Shown: in pieces, positions 15,637 to 24,001 of the stretch
Layout of the letters: the number at the start of each line of letters is the position of its first letter
How positions within the stretch are numbered: the first letter of the stretch is position 1
Assembly: GCF_002224125.1 (NCBI RefSeq)
Contig: NZ_NCSM01000007.1
Location: 127,839-191,838 of the forward strand
Reading direction: 5' to 3'
Origin: Streptomyces sp. NBS 14/10
GTDB taxonomy: Bacteria; Actinomycetota; Actinomycetes; Streptomycetales; Streptomycetaceae
Length of the DNA: 64,000 bases
Translations under genes and position numbers: made by a program
The notes under the pieces: generated by a model
The model's database searches: none
What the model was told of the DNA's origin: nothing
What the model saw: only the letters and a program-made list of their open reading frames with translations

Positions 15637-16434
15637 GTGCTCGTGCTGTTGCCGCCGTCGGAGGGAAAGGCCCCGGCGGAGTCGGGGGACCCGCTGGACC
15701 TGGGGGCGCTGTCGCTGCCGGGGCTGAGGGAGGCGCGGGCGGCGGTGCTTGATGAGTTGGTGTCGCTGTGTTCGGCCGACGTGGAGAAGGCCGCCGAGGT
15801 GCTCGGGCTGAGCAAGGGGCTGCACGGCGAGGTGGCGAAGAACGCGGGGCTGCGGGAGGCCGGGACGCGTCCGGCCGGGGAGATCTACACCGGTGTGCTG
15901 TACGACGCGCTCGCTCTTGCGACCCTGCCCGCCGCCGCGCGGCGCCGGGCGGAGCGGTCGCTGCTGGTCTTTTCGGGATTGTGGGGCGCCGTACGGATCG
16001 ACGAGCGGATCCCGTCGTACCGCTGCTCGATGGGCGTGAAGCTGCCGGGCCTCGGCGCGCTCGGACCGTTCTGGCGGGCGCCGATGGGCGAGGTGCTGCC
16101 CGAGGTGGCCGGGGGCGGGCTGGTGCTGGACCTGCGGTCGGCGGCGTACGCCACGGCGTGGAAGCCGAAGGGCGAGGTGGCGGAGCGTACGGCGAGCGTG
16201 CGGGTGTTGCAGTCGAAGATCGTGGACGGGGTCGAGAAGCGGTCGGTGGTCAGCCACTTCAACAAGGCGACGAAGGGCCGGTTGGTGCGCGATCTGCTGG
16301 TGGCGGGGGCGGAGCCGAGCGGGCCCGAGGAGCTGGTGGAGGCGCTGCGGGGGCTCGGGCACACCGTGGAGGCCGCGGCGCCGTCCAGGCCCGGGCGGGG
16401 CTGGGGGGTGGATGTGGTGGTCACCGAGGTGTAG
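15637..16434 (+). CDS. yaaA: YaaA family peroxide-stress protein
   Basis: This 265-residue protein begins with the diagnostic MLVLLPPSEGKAP and has IYTGVLYDAL, SGLWGAVRIDERIPSYRCSMG and VVSHFNKATKGR, all typical of the YaaA/DUF328 family. E. coli YaaA lowers free iron during hydrogen peroxide stress. The GTG start at 15637 follows GAAGGAGAG. It is a single gene followed by an aldolase on the same strand 85 bp later, with no evident functional tie. Confidence 0.9.
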   Translation: MLVLLPPSEGKAPAESGDPLDLGALSLPGLREARAAVLDELVSLCSADVEKAAEVLGLSKGLHGEVAKNAGLREAGTRPAGEIYTGVLYDALALATLPAAARRRAERSLLVFSGLWGAVRIDERIPSYRCSMGVKLPGLGALGPFWRAPMGEVLPEVAGGGLVLDLRSAAYATAWKPKGEVAERTASVRVLQSKIVDGVEKRSVVSHFNKATKGRLVRDLLVAGAEPSGPEELVEALRGLGHTVEAAAPSRPGRGWGVDVVVTEV

Positions 16435-16519
16435 GCCCGGTGAGTTGTCGATCTCCGCGGGGCAGATGCGGTTGCAGAATGCGCAACGGGCGTTGCGAAG
16501 TGTGTGCGACGGCGGCAGG

Positions 16520-17170
16520 ATGGCGGATGTGAACAGCCCTGCCCCCTCCGCCACGCCCTCCGTCCTCGATCTCGCCCCCGTGATCCCCGTCGTCGTCATC
16601 GACGACGCGGCCCACGCCGTGCCCATGGCCCGCGCGCTCGTCGCCGGTGGGCTGCCCGCGATCGAGGTGACTTTGCGCACCGCGGCCGCATGGGATGCCC
16701 TCCGGGCCATCTCCGCGGAGGTGCCCGAGGCGGTCGTCGGGGTCGGTACGGTGTTGACGCCCGAACATGTGGAGGCGTCCATCGAGGCCGGGGCGCGGTT
16801 CCTGGTCAGCCCCGGGTGGACCGACCGGCTGCTGGGCGCGATGAGCGCCTCGGGCGTGCCGTTTCTGCCGGGGGTCTCCACCACATCGGAGGTCGTGGCG
16901 CTGCTGGAGCGCGGGGTGACCGAGATGAAGTTCTTCCCCGCGGAGGCGGCCGGCGGGACGGCGTATCTGCGCGCGCTCGCCTCTCCGCTCCCCCAGGCCC
17001 GCTTCTGCCCCACGGGCGGCATCGACGCCGCCCGCGCCCTCGGCTATCTCGCCCTCCCCAACGTGGGTTGCGTCGGCGGCACATGGATGCTGCCGTCGGA
17101 CGCGGTCGCCGCGCGCGACTGGGCGCGCGTGGAGGGACTCGCCCGCGAGGCGGCGGCCCTGCGCGGCTGA
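16520..17170 (+). CDS. eda: KDPG/KHG aldolase (bifunctional eda type)
   Basis: This 216-residue class I aldolase contains IPVVVIDD, the catalytic-base region GGLPAIEVTLRT, VGVGTVLTPEHV and the Schiff-base lysine in TEMKFFPAE, then FCPTGGID. The family cleaves 2-keto-3-deoxy-6-phosphogluconate to pyruvate and glyceraldehyde 3-phosphate. The ATG at 16520 (MADVNSPAP) is chosen because homologues begin near here; a longer upstream frame reads as non-coding. GGCAGG lies just before it, with short spacing. Confidence 0.88.
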   Translation: MADVNSPAPSATPSVLDLAPVIPVVVIDDAAHAVPMARALVAGGLPAIEVTLRTAAAWDALRAISAEVPEAVVGVGTVLTPEHVEASIEAGARFLVSPGWTDRLLGAMSASGVPFLPGVSTTSEVVALLERGVTEMKFFPAEAAGGTAYLRALASPLPQARFCPTGGIDAARALGYLALPNVGCVGGTWMLPSDAVAARDWARVEGLAREAAALRG

Positions 17171-17218
17171 CCACTGCCGTCAGGACCCTGGGGTCCTTCC
17201 GGGGCTGAGGGGCCCGGC

Positions 17219-17253
17219 GGAAGCGTCAGGAACCGCGGAAGCGTCAGGAACCG
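17219..17253. repeat. 17-bp direct repeat between eda and iacF
   Basis: GGAAGCGTCAGGAACCG occurs at 17219-17235 and at 17237-17253. A small GGACCC-TG-GGGTCC stem lies just before (17183-17196). The segment separates two convergent genes and may act in termination. Confidence 0.6.
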
Positions 17254-17264
17254 GGGGCAGGACT

Positions 17265-18218
17265 TCAGCAGAGCTCGATGACCAGCTTGTCGGACCTGGC
17301 CCGCGACACACACAGGGCGATCTGCGTACCGGACGCCTTGTCGGCGGCGGAGAGGCAGTTGTCACGGTGGTCCGGGGTGCCGTCGAGGACTCCGGAGACG
17401 CAGGACCCGCAGATGCCCTCCTCGCAGGACTTGAAGACATCGATCCCGCTCTCCTCCAGTACCGCGAGAATCGATTTGTCGGCCGGGACCTCGAACACCT
17501 CACCGGTGTCCAGTTCGACGGTGAAGGCCCGGTCACCGCTGGTGTCGATCTCGGCTGCCGTGAAGTGCTCGATGTGGACACGGTCCGCGCCGACCGCGGG
17601 GGCGAAGACCGAGGTGACCTGGTCCATGAAGCCCTGCGGGCCACAGGTGTAGACGTGGCAGGCCATGGGCACCGCGGCCGCCGTCGCGGCGAGCAGCGCC
17701 GGCTGGTCCGCCCGTGGTACGCCGAGACGGAGGCGGACCCGGTCGCGGAAATCGGCCCGTCTCTCCAGCAGGTCGACGAACGCCGCTTCCTCCCGCGAGC
17801 GGGCGAAGTAGTGCAGTTCGAACTCCGAGCCCCGGGCGTGGAGCCGGTAGGCCAGGCTCAGCAGCGGAGTGATGCCGATACCGCCGGCCACGAGGACGTG
17901 CCGGTCCGCGTCCTCGACCGGCGACAGCAGGTTACGGGGGGTGCCGATCTCGAGGCGGTCTCCCGGGCCCACCTGGTGCAGGGCGGCCGATCCCCCGCGC
18001 GACCGCGGCTCCCGTTTCACCGCGATGAGCAGGGACCCGAGGTCGTCCGGCGGACCGCACAGCGAGTACTGCCGCAGCACGCCGGTCGGTCCCGTCACGT
18101 CGATGTGCGCGCCGGCCTCGTACGGCGTGAATGGCGCCCCGCCCTCCCGGACCAGGCGGAGGGTGCGGATCTCCGGCGTCTCCTCGGTGACCTCGGCGAC
18201 CCGGACGACGAGGCTCAC
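17265..18218 (-). CDS. iacF: iron-sulfur flavoprotein reductase of the Rieske dioxygenase (IacF-like)
   Basis: This 317-residue reductase has a flavin domain (residues 1-100, RQYSLCGPPDD), an NAD domain (102-225, VAGGIGITPLLSLA and HVYTCGPQGFMD) and a C-terminal plant-type 2Fe-2S domain with CEEGICGSC, then C at DHRDNCL. This is the phthalate-dioxygenase-reductase layout. It passes electrons from NAD(P)H to the oxygenase encoded by the next two genes upstream. The GTG start overlaps the small-subunit stop codon as GTGA. In iac auxin-degradation clusters the reductase IacF accompanies IacC and IacD in the same way. Confidence 0.88.
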   Translation of the reverse strand: MSLVVRVAEVTEETPEIRTLRLVREGGAPFTPYEAGAHIDVTGPTGVLRQYSLCGPPDDLGSLLIAVKREPRSRGGSAALHQVGPGDRLEIGTPRNLLSPVEDADRHVLVAGGIGITPLLSLAYRLHARGSEFELHYFARSREEAAFVDLLERRADFRDRVRLRLGVPRADQPALLAATAAAVPMACHVYTCGPQGFMDQVTSVFAPAVGADRVHIEHFTAAEIDTSGDRAFTVELDTGEVFEVPADKSILAVLEESGIDVFKSCEEGICGSCVSGVLDGTPDHRDNCLSAADKASGTQIALCVSRARSDKLVIELC

Positions 18219-18748
18219 AGCAGGAATCCCGCTGCGGGCACGGCGTCTTCGCTGTCGATGAGCCGTACGACCTTCAGGGCGATCCGGTCACCGGCCTCGG
18301 ACAGCCGGATGCGGTGGGTGACCTCGGCGGCCCACACGTCGTGCCTGCCTCGCTTGTAGGCGACCACGACCTGGGCCGAGCGCAGGGTCACCCCGTCCGC
18401 GCGGACCTCGACCGGAACGAACCGCGACACGGTCCGCACGGTCCGGGCGGCGTCGACCGCGGCGATGGCGTAGCCCTCGGTCATCCGGGTCACCCGCATC
18501 CGCCGCATCCGGGCGTCGTCGTACACCATGTTGAGCGTGTTGGCGAAGTCCTCGCTCGTCGCGTCGATCGGGACGACGTAGTGCGCGTCCTCGGTGTAGA
18601 GCTCCTGCCAGGTCTGGTACTCCTTGCGGTCGAGCAGGTCGGCCTCCTGCCAGACCAGCTCGATCGCCCGGGTCACGCGCGGGTCCGCCAGCAGCGGGCT
18701 CAGGGAACCGGCCGTCCGGGAGCCGGCCGTCTGCGGGGAATCAGTCAT
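18215..18748 (-). CDS. iacD: ring-hydroxylating dioxygenase small subunit (IacD-like)
   Basis: This 177-residue protein has the NTF2-like fold of dioxygenase beta subunits: AIELVWQEADLLDRKEYQTW, LYTEDAHYVVPID and MRRMRVTRMTEGYA. It has no cofactor; it packs against the Rieske large subunit. The start overlaps the large-subunit stop by 8 bp. Gene order large subunit, small subunit, reductase matches iacC-iacD-iacF. Confidence 0.87.
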   Translation of the reverse strand: MTDSPQTAGSRTAGSLSPLLADPRVTRAIELVWQEADLLDRKEYQTWQELYTEDAHYVVPIDATSEDFANTLNMVYDDARMRRMRVTRMTEGYAIAAVDAARTVRTVSRFVPVEVRADGVTLRSAQVVVAYKRGRHDVWAAEVTHRIRLSEAGDRIALKVVRLIDSEDAVPAAGFLL

Positions 18749-20039
18749 CGCTCATCATCTGCTTCCACTTGTCGTACGCCGCGCGCATGCCGGTCTCGTC
18801 GGTGACGTGGGAGGTCGCCCAGCCCTCCGGGCTCGGGGTCTCGCGGGCCAGGCCTCGGTTGACCATGATCGGCATCTCCGGTACGCCCTGAGCGCCGCGC
18901 TGGACACGGTCCCAGCCCTCGGCGTCGTCGGGAGTGCCGAACCCGAACGGGCCCTGGAAGTGCTCGTGGATACGCAGCCGTTCCCGGTTGACCGGGTCCA
19001 CGATCTCGGCCGGCCCGTCCGGCCCGAGGGCCACGTGCTCGATCAGGGTCTCGTCGACCGAGATCGGCCGCAGCACCCGCAGGAACGAGATCGACATCGA
19101 CACGTTCGGAAAGAGGTTGAGGTTGAAACCGGTGCCGTGCATGGCCCGGACCAGCTTGCGGATCCCGGCGTCACCGAGACCCGCGGACTTCAACTCGGTG
19201 ACCAGGGAGGCGAATCGGGGCTGCAGCGGCTCGGTACCGTCGTCGATGTCGAGGTCGGAGTGGTCGGGGACCATCTGGGCGACGCTGTGCCCGTTGCCGA
19301 GGTCGTGGGTGACCGCCGCGGGGTCGGTCATGAACGACATCATGTCGGCGGTCTCGGCGTCGACCGAGGCCATCCACGAACGGTGCACGATCGGGAAGTG
19401 ATAGCCGTCGGTGGTGTTCTCCAGCTGGATCTTCCAGTTGCCCCGGAATCTGAACTGGTGGGTGCCGAGCACCTTGATCGGGTAACCACCCCCCTGCTTC
19501 ATGAAGCGGTCGATCCACAGCTTCACATCGCCGAGGAAGTCCTCCAGCGGTTCGACGCCGTCGTGGAAGGTCGCGAAGAGCATCCCGCCGTAGGACTCGG
19601 TGCGGAGCTTCCGCAGTCCCATGTCCCCCTTCTCCATGACGCCCTCGTAGCCGTCCGGGTAGGGGATGCCGCGCAGTGCGCCGTCGAGGCCGTAGGACCA
19701 GGCGTGGTACGGGCAGGTGAAGCCGTTGACCCGGCCCTTCTTCTGCTCGCAGAGGCTGGCGCCCCGGTGACGGCAGCGGTTGACCAGGGTGTTGACGCGG
19801 CCCTTGCGGTCCCTGACCACGATGACGGGCTGGCGGCCGACGAACGTCGACTTGAAGCTGCCGGCCTTCGGCAGTTCACTCTCGTGCGCGACCCACACCC
19901 AGGTGCGCTCGAAGATCTTCCCCATCTCGAGTTCGAAGATCTCGGGATCGGTGTACATCCGGCCGGCCACGCGATCGGCCCGCACCAGATCGGGCGGTGC
20001 GAGTCGGTGGATGTTCTCGGCGGTGAACGGGGCGTTCAT
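18741..20039 (-). CDS. iacC: Rieske dioxygenase large subunit (IacC-like)
   Basis: This 432-residue alpha subunit carries Rieske cluster ligands C89-x-H91 and C109-x2-H112 in NRCRHRGASLC and FTCPYHAW. The mononuclear iron histidines are His214 and His219 in DGYHFPIVHRSW. The ATG at 20039 follows GTGGAGG. The protein most resembles aromatic-acid/IacC-type oxygenases. In characterised iac systems, IacC and IacD act late, opening the oxidised indole ring on the way to catechol. The assignment rests on the whole neighbourhood (iacA, B, E, H, G, I present) more than on this protein alone. The promoter faces iacG and contains two GTAGGGGAWWTC boxes. Confidence 0.87.
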   Translation of the reverse strand: MNAPFTAENIHRLAPPDLVRADRVAGRMYTDPEIFELEMGKIFERTWVWVAHESELPKAGSFKSTFVGRQPVIVVRDRKGRVNTLVNRCRHRGASLCEQKKGRVNGFTCPYHAWSYGLDGALRGIPYPDGYEGVMEKGDMGLRKLRTESYGGMLFATFHDGVEPLEDFLGDVKLWIDRFMKQGGGYPIKVLGTHQFRFRGNWKIQLENTTDGYHFPIVHRSWMASVDAETADMMSFMTDPAAVTHDLGNGHSVAQMVPDHSDLDIDDGTEPLQPRFASLVTELKSAGLGDAGIRKLVRAMHGTGFNLNLFPNVSMSISFLRVLRPISVDETLIEHVALGPDGPAEIVDPVNRERLRIHEHFQGPFGFGTPDDAEGWDRVQRGAQGVPEMPIMVNRGLARETPSPEGWATSHVTDETGMRAAYDKWKQMMSDD

Positions 20040-20159
20040 GAAAGGGGCCTCCACGATCGGTTCGGAGGTGTCCCGGCAGAGCCCGGGTTGTCGTCGGTCG
20101 GCGCCTTTGACGCTAAGGAGCCGACAGCGGCGGGCCAATTGGGAATGGCCTCGGCGGGC

Positions 20160-20171
20160 GTAGGGGATTTC
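20160..20171 (+). promoter_or_regulatory. iac box 1
   Basis: GTAGGGGATTTC. Identical, on the opposite strand, to the box at 32436-32447 before iacA. Confidence 0.55.
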
Positions 20172-20220
20172 TTCAGCCGGCGGCCCGGACGGCGGCACCG
20201 CGGTTCGTCCTCCGGACGCC

Positions 20221-20232
20221 GTAGGGGAAATC
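20221..20232 (+). promoter_or_regulatory. iac box 2
   Basis: GTAGGGGAAATC. Same as box 1 except for two central bases, and it shares the flank YTCAGC. Confidence 0.55.
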
Positions 20233-20339
20233 CTCAGCGACGCCCGAGGAAGTCTCGATACCACTGTCGGCAGGCGCGGTTCTACTTTCGGTAGTGCCCG
20301 GGGCGCACCCGGGAGCCCGAGGGCCCGGCAGGAGGAACA

Positions 20340-20861
20340 GTGGCTCCGAACATCACGCAACCCACGCCGACACAGCGAGAATTCCGCGCCGCGATGGCGA
20401 ACCTCTCCGCAGGCGTCAACATCGTCACGACGGACGGCCCCCGTGGCCGCGCGGGCATCACGGTGAGCGCGGTGTGTTCCGTCACCGACACCCCGCCGAC
20501 CATGCTGGTGTGCGTCAACCGGTCCAGCCGCAGCCACGACATCCTGCGGGACAACGAACGGGTCTGTGTCAACGTGCTCGGTCCCGGACACCAGGACATG
20601 GCCCTGGCCTTCGCGGGAGGTGTGCCGCCCGAGGAGCGGTTCTCCGCCTCCGGAGACGGGTGGGACCACTCGTTCGCCGACGTACCGGTGCTCAAGGGCT
20701 CTGCCGCCTCGATCGTCGGCCACATCACCGGCACCGCCACACAGGGCTCCCACTCGGTGCTCTTCATCGAGGCGGACCGTGTGATCGTCGGTGAGGACAG
20801 TGGCGGCCTGGTCTACTTCCAGCGCCAGTTCCACCCGATCAGTACCCCACTGGGCGCGTGA
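20340..20861 (+). CDS. iacG: flavin reductase (IacG-like, HpaC family)
   Basis: This 173-residue flavin-reductase-like domain has REFRAAMANLSAGVNIVTTDG, GITVSAVCSVTDTPPTMLVCVNRSS and FIEADRVIV. It makes reduced flavin for a two-component monooxygenase. The likely partner is the acyl-CoA-dehydrogenase-fold oxygenase IacA encoded 12 kb away. The GTG start follows GCAGGAGG. It leads a plus-strand operon with the small hypothetical gene, the maleylacetate reductase and the SnoaL-like gene. Confidence 0.85.
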   Translation: MAPNITQPTPTQREFRAAMANLSAGVNIVTTDGPRGRAGITVSAVCSVTDTPPTMLVCVNRSSRSHDILRDNERVCVNVLGPGHQDMALAFAGGVPPEERFSASGDGWDHSFADVPVLKGSAASIVGHITGTATQGSHSVLFIEADRVIVGEDSGGLVYFQRQFHPISTPLGA

Positions 20862-21145
20862 TGGCCGGCGAGCGGACACCGGACCACGGCTGCCGGATGA
20901 CCCTGACCTGCTATAACGACACGTTCGGCTACGGCTGGCGACACGTGGACCTGTTCACCCGCGACGCTGATGGGCGCGAGCTGAACTGGGTCCACTGGGC
21001 GGTCCCCGCCGACGGCCCCGACGCGGCCGACGCGATCACCGCCAGGGTCGAACCCCGGCTGCGGCGCACCTCCGAGTGGCGCCACGGGGTCAGTGCCGGC
21101 GGCATGGACTATTGGGAGGCCGACGCGGCCTGGGACGAGTCGTGA
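20861..21145 (+). CDS. small hypothetical protein in the iacG operon
   Basis: This 94-residue protein is not recognised. It begins MAGERTPDHGCRM and is rich in Trp and acidic residues (YGWRHVDLF, LNWVHWAVP, MDYWEADAAW). There is no signal peptide, membrane segment or metal motif. The ATG shares a base with the iacG stop codon (TGATG), so it is co-translated with the flavin reductase; a GTG three bases earlier is also possible. Codon use looks normal for the region. Confidence 0.6.
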   Translation: MAGERTPDHGCRMTLTCYNDTFGYGWRHVDLFTRDADGRELNWVHWAVPADGPDAADAITARVEPRLRRTSEWRHGVSAGGMDYWEADAAWDES

Positions 21146-21272
21146 ACCGGCGACACCCGCGGCCGGTGAGCCCGCGACACCCGCGGCCACCCCGAGCCGG
21201 TGTGAGCCCGGCGGGGATCACCGGCCCGCAGTCATCGCGGGTCCCGGAGGTTCGCGGGGAAGGACCGCCGGA

Positions 21273-22367
21273 ATGAGATTCGTGCACGAGACCCTGCCGC
21301 AGCGGGTCGTCTTCGCCCCGGGCGACGCGGCCCGCGCCATCGGCGACGAGGCCGCCCGGCTCGGCGCCGCACGCGTCATGGTGGTCGTCGCTCCGTCCGC
21401 GTCGGCACTCGCCGCCACCCTCACCGGCGCGCTGCCAGTGGCCCACGTTCACCACGAGGTCGTGCGGCATGTGCCCGTCGAGGTGGCCGGCCGGGCGCGC
21501 GAGGCCGCGGCACGGTGTCGTGCCGACGCTCTGGTGTCCATCGGCGGTGGCTCGGCGACCGGGCTGGCGAAGGCGGTCGCCCTCACCACACGACTGCCGG
21601 TCGTCGCCGTACCCACGACCTACGCCGGGTCCGAGGCCACGAATGTCTGGGGCCTCACCGATGGAGCGGCCAAGACGACCGGCGTCGACCCCAAGGTGCT
21701 CCCGCGCGCCGTCGTGTACGACGCCTCGCTCCTGCGCACGCTGCCGGTCGGACTGTCGGTGACCAGCGGACTCAACGCGCTCGCCCACGGCGTCGACGCG
21801 ATGTGGGGGCCACACGCCGACCCGGTCGACCTGGCCCTGGCCGAGGAGTCGATCCGCGGTCTTTGCCAGGGACTCCCCGCCGTCAAAGCCGACCCGCGCG
21901 GACTGGCGGGCCACGAGCGGACGCTGTACGGCGCCTACCTGGCGGCCGTCGCCTTCGCCTCGGCCGGCTCGGGCCCGCACCACAAGATCTGCCATGTCCT
22001 GGGCGGAATGTTCGACCTCCCCCACGCACAGACCCACGCCGTCGTCCTCCCCCACGTACTGGCTCTCAACGCCCCGCACGCCCCCGAGGCGGAGTGCAGG
22101 ATCGCGGCAGCGCTCACCGCTCCCACCGCGATCGAGGGGCTGGCCGCGCTGTACGCGCGGCTCGACGCGCCGACGGCCCTGCGGGACTGCGGAATGCCCG
22201 AGGACGGAATCGCCAGCGCGGTCGAACCGATCCTCGCCGCCGTCGCCGCGAACGCCCCCGCGCTCACCCGTGACAGCCTCACCGCCCTGCTGCGTGCGGC
22301 CTGGGCTGGAGAGCCGCCCCGGCCACCGTGCCGACCACCCGTGCCGAGCCAAGGAGTATCCCGATGA
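21273..22367 (+). CDS. maleylacetate reductase-like iron-type alcohol dehydrogenase
   Basis: This 364-residue member of the iron-dependent alcohol dehydrogenase superfamily has SIGGGSATGLAKAVAL, VPTTYAGSEATN and SGPHHKICHVLGGMFDLPHAQTHAVVLP, the signature of maleylacetate reductases. These convert maleylacetate to 3-oxoadipate in hydroxyquinol and chlorocatechol pathways. Simple catechol ortho cleavage, which catA, catB and catC in this window encode, does not make maleylacetate, so its presence suggests a side branch for hydroxylated or halogenated substrates. GGGGAAGGA precedes the ATG; the stop overlaps the next gene as ATGA. Confidence 0.85.
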   Translation: MRFVHETLPQRVVFAPGDAARAIGDEAARLGAARVMVVVAPSASALAATLTGALPVAHVHHEVVRHVPVEVAGRAREAAARCRADALVSIGGGSATGLAKAVALTTRLPVVAVPTTYAGSEATNVWGLTDGAAKTTGVDPKVLPRAVVYDASLLRTLPVGLSVTSGLNALAHGVDAMWGPHADPVDLALAEESIRGLCQGLPAVKADPRGLAGHERTLYGAYLAAVAFASAGSGPHHKICHVLGGMFDLPHAQTHAVVLPHVLALNAPHAPEAECRIAAALTAPTAIEGLAALYARLDAPTALRDCGMPEDGIASAVEPILAAVAANAPALTRDSLTALLRAAWAGEPPRPPCRPPVPSQGVSR

Positions 22368-22921
22368 GCGACAAGACCACGATCGCCATGCTCGTACAGC
22401 GCGTCGAGACGCTGGAGGCCGAGGCCGACATCCGCAGGCTTCAGGCGCGCTACATGTTCCTGTGCGACACACCGTGCCCCGAGTTCGGCGTGCGGGACGA
22501 CGACCACCGCATCGACCTGCTGATGGAGCTCTACTCCGAGGACGCGGTGTGGGAAGGGGTGGGCGAGTACTACGACAACCAGTTCGGCCGTGCCGAAGGC
22601 ACCGCAGCCATACGGCGCCACTTCGCGGAGTTCTGGGGAGGGAAGCACGATTCCGCGCTGCTGCTGAACGCGCACTACCTCACCTCGGAGCAGATCCACG
22701 TCGACGGTGACGAGGCCACCGGTCAGTGGATCCATATGCAGCCGTGGCTCTTCTCCGACGGGACGGCCCTGTTGCGTTCCAGTCGGCTCAACAACGCCTT
22801 CCGCAAGATCGACGGTGTCTGGAAGATCACCCGGACCCGTACGGAGAACGTCTTCGTCACGCCGCTGCCGGAGAACTTCGCCGAGAGCCACCCGTCGGTT
22901 TCGGTGCTGATGCGGCCCTGA
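22364..22921 (+). CDS. iacI: SnoaL-like/NTF2-fold protein (IacI-like)
   Basis: This 185-residue protein has an N-terminal helix (VQRVETLEAEADIRRLQARYM), then YSEDAVWEGVGEYY, RAEGTAAIRRHFAEFW and WKITRTRTENVF, the SnoaL_4-type fold. Small proteins of this kind are a regular member of iac gene sets (iacI), with no firmly assigned step. AAGGAG precedes the ATG, which overlaps the reductase stop codon. It is the last gene of the iacG operon. Confidence 0.75.
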   Translation: MSDKTTIAMLVQRVETLEAEADIRRLQARYMFLCDTPCPEFGVRDDDHRIDLLMELYSEDAVWEGVGEYYDNQFGRAEGTAAIRRHFAEFWGGKHDSALLLNAHYLTSEQIHVDGDEATGQWIHMQPWLFSDGTALLRSSRLNNAFRKIDGVWKITRTRTENVFVTPLPENFAESHPSVSVLMRP

Positions 22922-22929
22922 CACACGGC

Positions 22930-22993
22930 GACATCGGGGCGATGGAGCGCATCCGGGCTCGGACGGTTGGCCGTCCGGGCCCTCCCCGATGTC
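22930..22993. terminator. long hairpin between iacI and the convergent gene
   Basis: GACATCGGGG (22930-22939) pairs with CCCCGATGTC (22984-22993), and an inner GGACGG-TTGG-CCGTCC stem (22961-22976) sits in the loop. It lies between convergent stop codons and fits a bidirectional terminator. Confidence 0.6.
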
Positions 22994-23939
22994 AGCGGAC
23001 GGATCGCGCCTGTGCGTCCAGGAACGCTTCGACGGGGTCGCCGCGAAGTTCCCAGGGCCACGCCGTGACCTTTCCCTCCAACAGCGGGAAGACGCGTGCG
23101 GCCTGTTGTCCTCGCTCCGCTGTGACGAGCGCGTACGCCAGGAGATTGAGATCCGCCATGGTCCGCGCGTGCCGCAGGAATCCTGGTTGCGGCCACATTT
23201 CTCCGGCCTCGTCAAGGACCTTGGCCACGGGCGGGCGGGTCCAGAAGTCCCGGACCATGAGCGCTTCGAGGTGGCCCTTGGCCACGATGCTCCGGTGCTG
23301 GCCGACGACGGCCGCCAGTCCCAGCCCGGCGGTCGGGGCGTTCGCCGGTGTACGGGCGCGCACGGAGTCGATGAATTCGAGGACCTGCATGCGTGAACCC
23401 CCCTCTTCCGGTGACAGGTAGCCGAGCATCTGCAGATGCGCCTCGCGGTGCTGCGGATCTCGCGCCGTCACCTCGCGCCATATCGCCAGCACGTTGTGGC
23501 GGTCGTAGCGCTCCAGACGGGCCACGCCCAGGGCGACGGCCCAGGGATTCGGGTCCCCAGGATCCAGATCCGCCGCGTCGTAGCAGGTCCTGAGGGTGGC
23601 CGGCGCATCCCGCATGCCTCCTGACCATCGCCCCCGGACCAGCTCCGTCCAGGCGTACAGCAGCATCGCGTCCGCGCTGCGCGGTGCACGGGCGATCCAG
23701 GCGGACGGCACATCGGAGCCGACTGTCGCCTCGGCCAGCACCGCGAGGCGGTGGGCGCGCCGGCCCCAGTCCACGCCGGGCTGCTGCATCAGGTTGGCTA
23801 TGCGTGCGACGTGCAGATCCGTCGTGCCGATCAGTCCTGGGCGGGCCACCTCTCGCAGGGATTTCACGACCCGGCCCAGCTCGGTGTCGTCAAGCGCGGA
23901 AGAAAGGTGCGGTTTACGGCGGTTTGCGAAGAGGGGCAT
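22992..23939 (-). CDS. conserved hypothetical protein, TPR-like
   Basis: This 315-residue soluble protein starts MPLFANRRKPHLSSALDDTELGRVV. It is alpha-helical, with repeat-like segments such as RTCYDAADLDPGDPNPWAVAL and AIWREVTARDPQHREAHLQMLG that read like TPR units. No catalytic motif is seen. Proteins of this shape are common in Streptomyces without known function. A longer upstream frame exists, but homologue-like sequence begins at this ATG. It sits between iacI and the AraC regulator and I see no reason to tie it to auxin catabolism. Confidence 0.7.
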   Translation of the reverse strand: MPLFANRRKPHLSSALDDTELGRVVKSLREVARPGLIGTTDLHVARIANLMQQPGVDWGRRAHRLAVLAEATVGSDVPSAWIARAPRSADAMLLYAWTELVRGRWSGGMRDAPATLRTCYDAADLDPGDPNPWAVALGVARLERYDRHNVLAIWREVTARDPQHREAHLQMLGYLSPEEGGSRMQVLEFIDSVRARTPANAPTAGLGLAAVVGQHRSIVAKGHLEALMVRDFWTRPPVAKVLDEAGEMWPQPGFLRHARTMADLNLLAYALVTAERGQQAARVFPLLEGKVTAWPWELRGDPVEAFLDAQARSVR

Positions 23940-24001
23940 GGGCGCAGAGAGTACGCGGTACTCGGCGCTCGGCCAATGCTCGTTGCCGCGCGCGGTGGCT
24001 G

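Larger units (their letters stand above)
20040..20339. promoter_or_regulatory. divergent iacC/iacG control region
   Basis: This 300-bp region holds no gene and two copies of a box: GTAGGGGATTTCTTCAGC at 20160-20177 and GTAGGGGAAATCCTCAGC at 20221-20238, 61 bp apart and in the same orientation. GGCCA-N8-TGGCC (20133-20150) is a further dyad near the iacC side. The same core occurs upstream of iacA. Confidence 0.6.

Noticed and set aside
18624..20294. 556-codon plus-strand open frame over iacC
   Set aside because: Antisense to the Rieske subunit, whose cluster and iron ligands are intact; no motif in the shadow frame.
17265..22921. Phthalate or benzoate dioxygenase operon instead of iac
   Set aside because: The Rieske trio alone would allow it, but no dihydrodiol dehydrogenase or decarboxylase is present, while iacG, iacI and the iacA, B, E, H set with shared promoter boxes favour the auxin pathway.
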